Source: Schlesneria sp. (GTDB lineage Bacteria > Planctomycetota > Planctomycetia > Planctomycetales > Planctomycetaceae). From it: DNA of 8,656 nt. Shown one piece after another: positions 6,106-8,656 of this stretch; within the stretch, counting starts at the first letter, position 1; every line of letters starts with the position of its first letter. Position numbers and translations under genes: made by a program. The notes under the pieces were generated by a model. The model had not been told where the DNA came from and made no database searches. It saw only the letters and a list, made by a program, of their open reading frames with translations. The DNA lies in the NCBI GenBank assembly GCA_025353525.1, contig JANXOO010000095.1, positions 1-8,656 on the forward strand. Direction: 5' to 3'.

Positions 6106-8169
6106 ATGAACGTGTCGTCGTCGACTCCATATTCGCCGTTTCTGAGCACTCCAGTACCGAAATTCGGTGGGCCAGCTGCTGCTGCCGTCAATCCGGGAAG
6201 TTCGCTTCGACCACCTTCAGCATCGTTGAATGACCTGAATGCACCGCAGCGTGACGCTGCGATCACCCTCGACGGTCCGCTGCTTGTACTGGCAGGTGCC
6301 GGCACTGGAAAAACGCGGGTCATTACGTACCGCATGGCCGAATTGATTCGCAATGGCGTCGAGCCGTCGAAAATCCTTTCGGTGACGTTCACCAACAAGG
6401 CCGCGAAAGAAATGGCCGAGCGAATGTCACATATGCTCGGGCGGCGACCGAACAGTCGTCCAATGATTTCGACATTTCATTCGCTGTGCGTGCGGATTCT
6501 GAGGGACGAAATCGAGGCGCTCGGCTATCCACCCCGATTCGTGATCTATGACAGGGGCGATCAGGAATCAGCTGCTCGAAAAGCGCTGCGCGACATCAAG
6601 GTCACCGATGCGGCTTTGAAGCCGGCAGACCTTCTGTCGCAAATCAGCCGCTGGAAGATGGTCGGGGTCCTGCCCGAACTGGCGACCGAATACGCCGACG
6701 ATGATCGCGGGTACCTCGCCGCATCCGGTTATCGTCGCTACCAGCAAAGTTTACGCGCGTCGGGTGCTGTTGATTTTGATGACCTGCTGTTGTTGACGGC
6801 TCAATTGTTCGAGCAATTTCCGGATGTCCTCGCGCGACAACAGGCAAGGTTCGAACAGGTGCAGATCGACGAGTATCAGGATACGAACGAGATGCAGTTT
6901 CAAATCGTTGCGGCGCTGGTCAAGCCGCACCGCAACATCTGCGTCGTGGGCGACGACGATCAGTCGATTTACGGCTGGCGCGGAGCCGAAGTGAAACACA
7001 TCCTCAACTTCCAGCAACATTTCCCCGGTGCCAAAATCGTCCGGCTTCAGGACAATTATCGCTGCACGACAGAAATCATCCGGCTGGCGAATCAACTCGT
7101 CAAACACAACCATGGGCGACACGACAAGACGCTGGTCGCACACAAGGACGGGCCGACCCCCGCCATCAAGCCGTTCCCCGACGAGCAAACGGAAGCCGAA
7201 GGAGTGGTGCGCGAGATCAATTATCTGGTCAAGGAATTGAATGTTCCGCCTCAGGACATTGCCATTCTGTTCCGGACGAACGAGCAACCTCGCCTGTTTG
7301 AAACCGAGCTTCGTCGCGTTCGCGTGCCCTACGTCCTGGTCGGCGGACAATCGTTCTTCGATCGAAAAGAAGTCCGCGATATCATGGCGTATCTGAAATT
7401 CCTGTCGAATCCGCGCGATGAAGTGTCGTTGCTGCGGATTATCAACACGCCGACTCGCGGAATCGGCGATGCGTCGGTCGAACGATTGCTGAATCGCGCG
7501 GTCAAAATGGGCCGCAAGATCTGGGATGTCATTCCGGATGCTTTGGCCGGGAAAGAGATCACTCAGAAAACGGCCAGATCGATCGAGCTTTTCCGGGAAC
7601 AGATGGGCGAATTTCAGCGCCGGTTCGACACGCCTGGCATCAGCCTTTCTGAAACGCTTCAGAAACTGCTGCACGACATCGATTACGAAGGAGAAATTCA
7701 GAAACAGTACAATTCCGCCGATCAGCAACTGGCCCGTTCGGGGGTGCTGGATGAATGCATTACTGCATTGCGTGAATACGAACAGCGATCGCCAAAGCCG
7801 GACCTGGCCGAGTTTCTCGATCAGACATCACTTAGTGGCAACAACCGCGAATTTGGCGATGACGATTCGTTCGAGCAGTCGGCGGTGAAGCTGATGACGC
7901 TGCACAGTGCCAAGGGACTGGAGTTTCCACGCGTCTATCTTGTGGGACTCGAAGAAGGGTTGCTGCCTCACAAGCGATCGATCACGGACGAGCTGGAAAA
8001 CAATCCGTCGGCGATCGAAGAAGAACGTCGTCTCGCCTACGTCGGCATCACTCGGGCAAAAGATGTGCTGACGATCAGTTACGCTCAGACCCGTATGAAA
8101 TGGGGCAAGCGGTACAAGACGAAGCCATCTCGTTTCCTGACCGAAATGCAACGAGTCGTCGGCGAATAG
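6106..8169 (+). CDS. UvrD/PcrA-type superfamily 1A DNA helicase
   Basis: This cytoplasmic ATP-dependent 3'-5' DNA helicase family acts in nucleotide-excision and mismatch repair or replication-fork clearing. The product is 687 residues from ATG 6106. All SF1A motifs are intact: Q motif LNAPQRDA (Gln48), Walker A GAGTGKT (Lys69), Ia TFTNKAA (94-100), Ib TFH (123-125), Walker B DEYQD (255-259), III GDDDQSIYGWRG (282-293), IV NYR (317-319), V TLHSAKGLEF (598-607) and VI YVGITRAK (645-652). The protein ends about 35 residues after motif VI, so it lacks the roughly 70-residue C-terminal tail of E. coli UvrD and PcrA. In this it is more Rep-like, and uvrD, pcrA and rep cannot be told apart by eye. 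The frame stays open upstream, with ATG at 5986 and TTG at 5983. The extra 40-41 residues resemble no known domain, so 6106 is preferred, but neither start has a clear ribosome site. Confidence 0.95.
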   Translation: MNVSSSTPYSPFLSTPVPKFGGPAAAAVNPGSSLRPPSASLNDLNAPQRDAAITLDGPLLVLAGAGTGKTRVITYRMAELIRNGVEPSKILSVTFTNKAAKEMAERMSHMLGRRPNSRPMISTFHSLCVRILRDEIEALGYPPRFVIYDRGDQESAARKALRDIKVTDAALKPADLLSQISRWKMVGVLPELATEYADDDRGYLAASGYRRYQQSLRASGAVDFDDLLLLTAQLFEQFPDVLARQQARFEQVQIDEYQDTNEMQFQIVAALVKPHRNICVVGDDDQSIYGWRGAEVKHILNFQQHFPGAKIVRLQDNYRCTTEIIRLANQLVKHNHGRHDKTLVAHKDGPTPAIKPFPDEQTEAEGVVREINYLVKELNVPPQDIAILFRTNEQPRLFETELRRVRVPYVLVGGQSFFDRKEVRDIMAYLKFLSNPRDEVSLLRIINTPTRGIGDASVERLLNRAVKMGRKIWDVIPDALAGKEITQKTARSIELFREQMGEFQRRFDTPGISLSETLQKLLHDIDYEGEIQKQYNSADQQLARSGVLDECITALREYEQRSPKPDLAEFLDQTSLSGNNREFGDDDSFEQSAVKLMTLHSAKGLEFPRVYLVGLEEGLLPHKRSITDELENNPSAIEEERRLAYVGITRAKDVLTISYAQTRMKWGKRYKTKPSRFLTEMQRVVGE

Positions 8170-8647
8170 GGTGATTCCAATAGTGCCACAAATCGTCGTT
8201 TCAAAGCCGGTTTTCAAATGGAAATGAACGAATATCGAAAAACGTGTTCAAGTGCCTGGGCCGTCGGCCCAATTGTACTCACTTTGTTGAAACGACAAGG
8301 TCGCCCGAAGCGTTAGCGAGGGAGTCCAAGCGAGTGAAAACAGTGGAAACTCCGTCGCTAACGCTTCGGGCGACCTGAAGTGAGTGCCATTGGCCGTTGG
8401 CCACTGGCTATTTGAGTGGATGGCCACTTTGGGCTGGAAGACTGTTCCTTTTGGGCCACGCGGTGAAGCATTCTTTTCTGCTCTTCTTCCACCCGGAATC
8501 AACATACGATTTTCAATCAGCAATTCCCGGACGTCAGTATTTTGCTGAAAAAGAAGGGAATTTGCAAAAGCCTTTCGTAAACTTTCGGTACAATCTGCGT
8601 CCGGTGTGATTTTTGGATTTCCGCTGTTTGGAACTGCGGGGTGAAGA
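8170..8647. other. 478-bp spacer after the helicase gene
   Basis: No protein-like reading frame is found here; short frames across it are produced by the inverted repeat. It contains the imperfect palindrome at 8255-8409. A separate 10-bp inverted pair, GTCGTTTCAA (8195-8204) and TTGAAACGAC (8287-8296), lies at its left side. A -10-like TACAAT is present at 8589-8594. A TTGCAA at 8562-8567 is 21 bases from it, too far for a standard -35, so this promoter is doubtful. Confidence 0.5.
8255..8409. repeat. Large imperfect inverted repeat with a 28-bp near-perfect core
   Basis: The core arms at 8298-8325 and 8349-8376 are complementary at 27 of 28 positions (a G-G mismatch at 8320/8354) around a 23-nt loop. 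Each arm contains GCGTTAGC (8310-8317) or its complement (8357-8364). The symmetry continues outward imperfectly: ACTCACTT on the left and AAGTGAGT on the right, then GGCC-rich hairpins GGGCC-GTC-GGCCC (8258-8270) and TGGCC-GT-TGGCCA (about 8391-8402). The left arm carries about 13 extra bases. There is no T-run after the core, so it is not a standard intrinsic terminator, although it could still end or stabilise helicase mRNA. A REP/BIME or MITE-like dispersed element is the likelier reading. Confidence 0.7.
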
Positions 8648-8656
8648 ATGGAATCG
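8648..8656 (+). CDS. Possible start of a further gene (first three codons only)
   Basis: ATG at 8648 is preceded by GGGG (8638-8641) with 6-nt spacing, a plausible ribosome site, and the frame continues off the right edge. Only M-E-S is visible, so nothing can be said about the product, and this may not be a gene at all. Confidence 0.2.

Noticed and set aside
6751..7728. 325-codon minus-strand open frame
   Set aside because: It is antisense to the helicase core motifs, and its open length follows from the codon pattern of the helicase gene.
8248..8523. 91-codon minus-strand open frame after the helicase gene
   Set aside because: Much of it is translation of the inverted repeat at 8255-8409, and no ribosome site or family resemblance is seen.
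8562..8594. Promoter TTGCAA / TACAAT before the possible gene at 8648
   Set aside because: The 21-base spacing is outside the usual 16-18 range and no alternative -35 box is present.
1..8656. CRISPR arrays, tRNA or rRNA genes, transposases, toxin-antitoxin or defence genes
   Set aside because: I looked for regularly spaced repeats, cloverleaf-like segments and family motifs on both strands and found none. The tandem repeats present are two-copy only.

Overview
The window looks like a chromosomal segment from a planctomycete (Planctomycetota, probably order Planctomycetales). This is inferred from the gene families: a DUF1800 protein, a large single-gene MMPL/RND exporter, and a secreted protein of a type I associate with this phylum. 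Other hints are roughly 55% GC, gene starts that often lack a strong Shine-Dalgarno, and intergenic DNA full of small hairpins. No 16S or other marker gene is present, so the assignment is not proven.

Layout. Three genes lie on the minus strand. Read in transcription order they are a secreted protein of unknown function (4043-5827), a DUF1800 protein (2483-3808) and the N-terminal 638 codons of an MMPL/RND-family membrane transporter (1914 down to the left edge, incomplete). They are separated by 234 and 568 bases, so a tight operon is unlikely. A UvrD/PcrA-type DNA helicase (6106-8169, possibly starting at 5986) runs divergently on the plus strand. The 487 bases after it hold a large imperfect inverted repeat, and a new gene may begin at the last nine bases.

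The genes do not form an obvious pathway. The helicase is a DNA-repair housekeeping gene. The transporter probably moves lipids or other hydrophobic substrates across the inner membrane. The DUF1800 gene usually has a DUF1501 partner, which is not next to it here. The secreted protein has no recognisable catalytic motif.

I found no CRISPR array, tRNA, rRNA, transposase, phage gene or defence system, and nothing I would call a new biological system. The most unusual material is non-coding: a roughly 155-bp imperfect inverted repeat after the helicase gene, and hairpin-rich spacers at 2097-2451 and 3821-4037. The octamer GCGTTAGC is shared between the 8298-8376 palindrome and the hairpin at 2329-2349.
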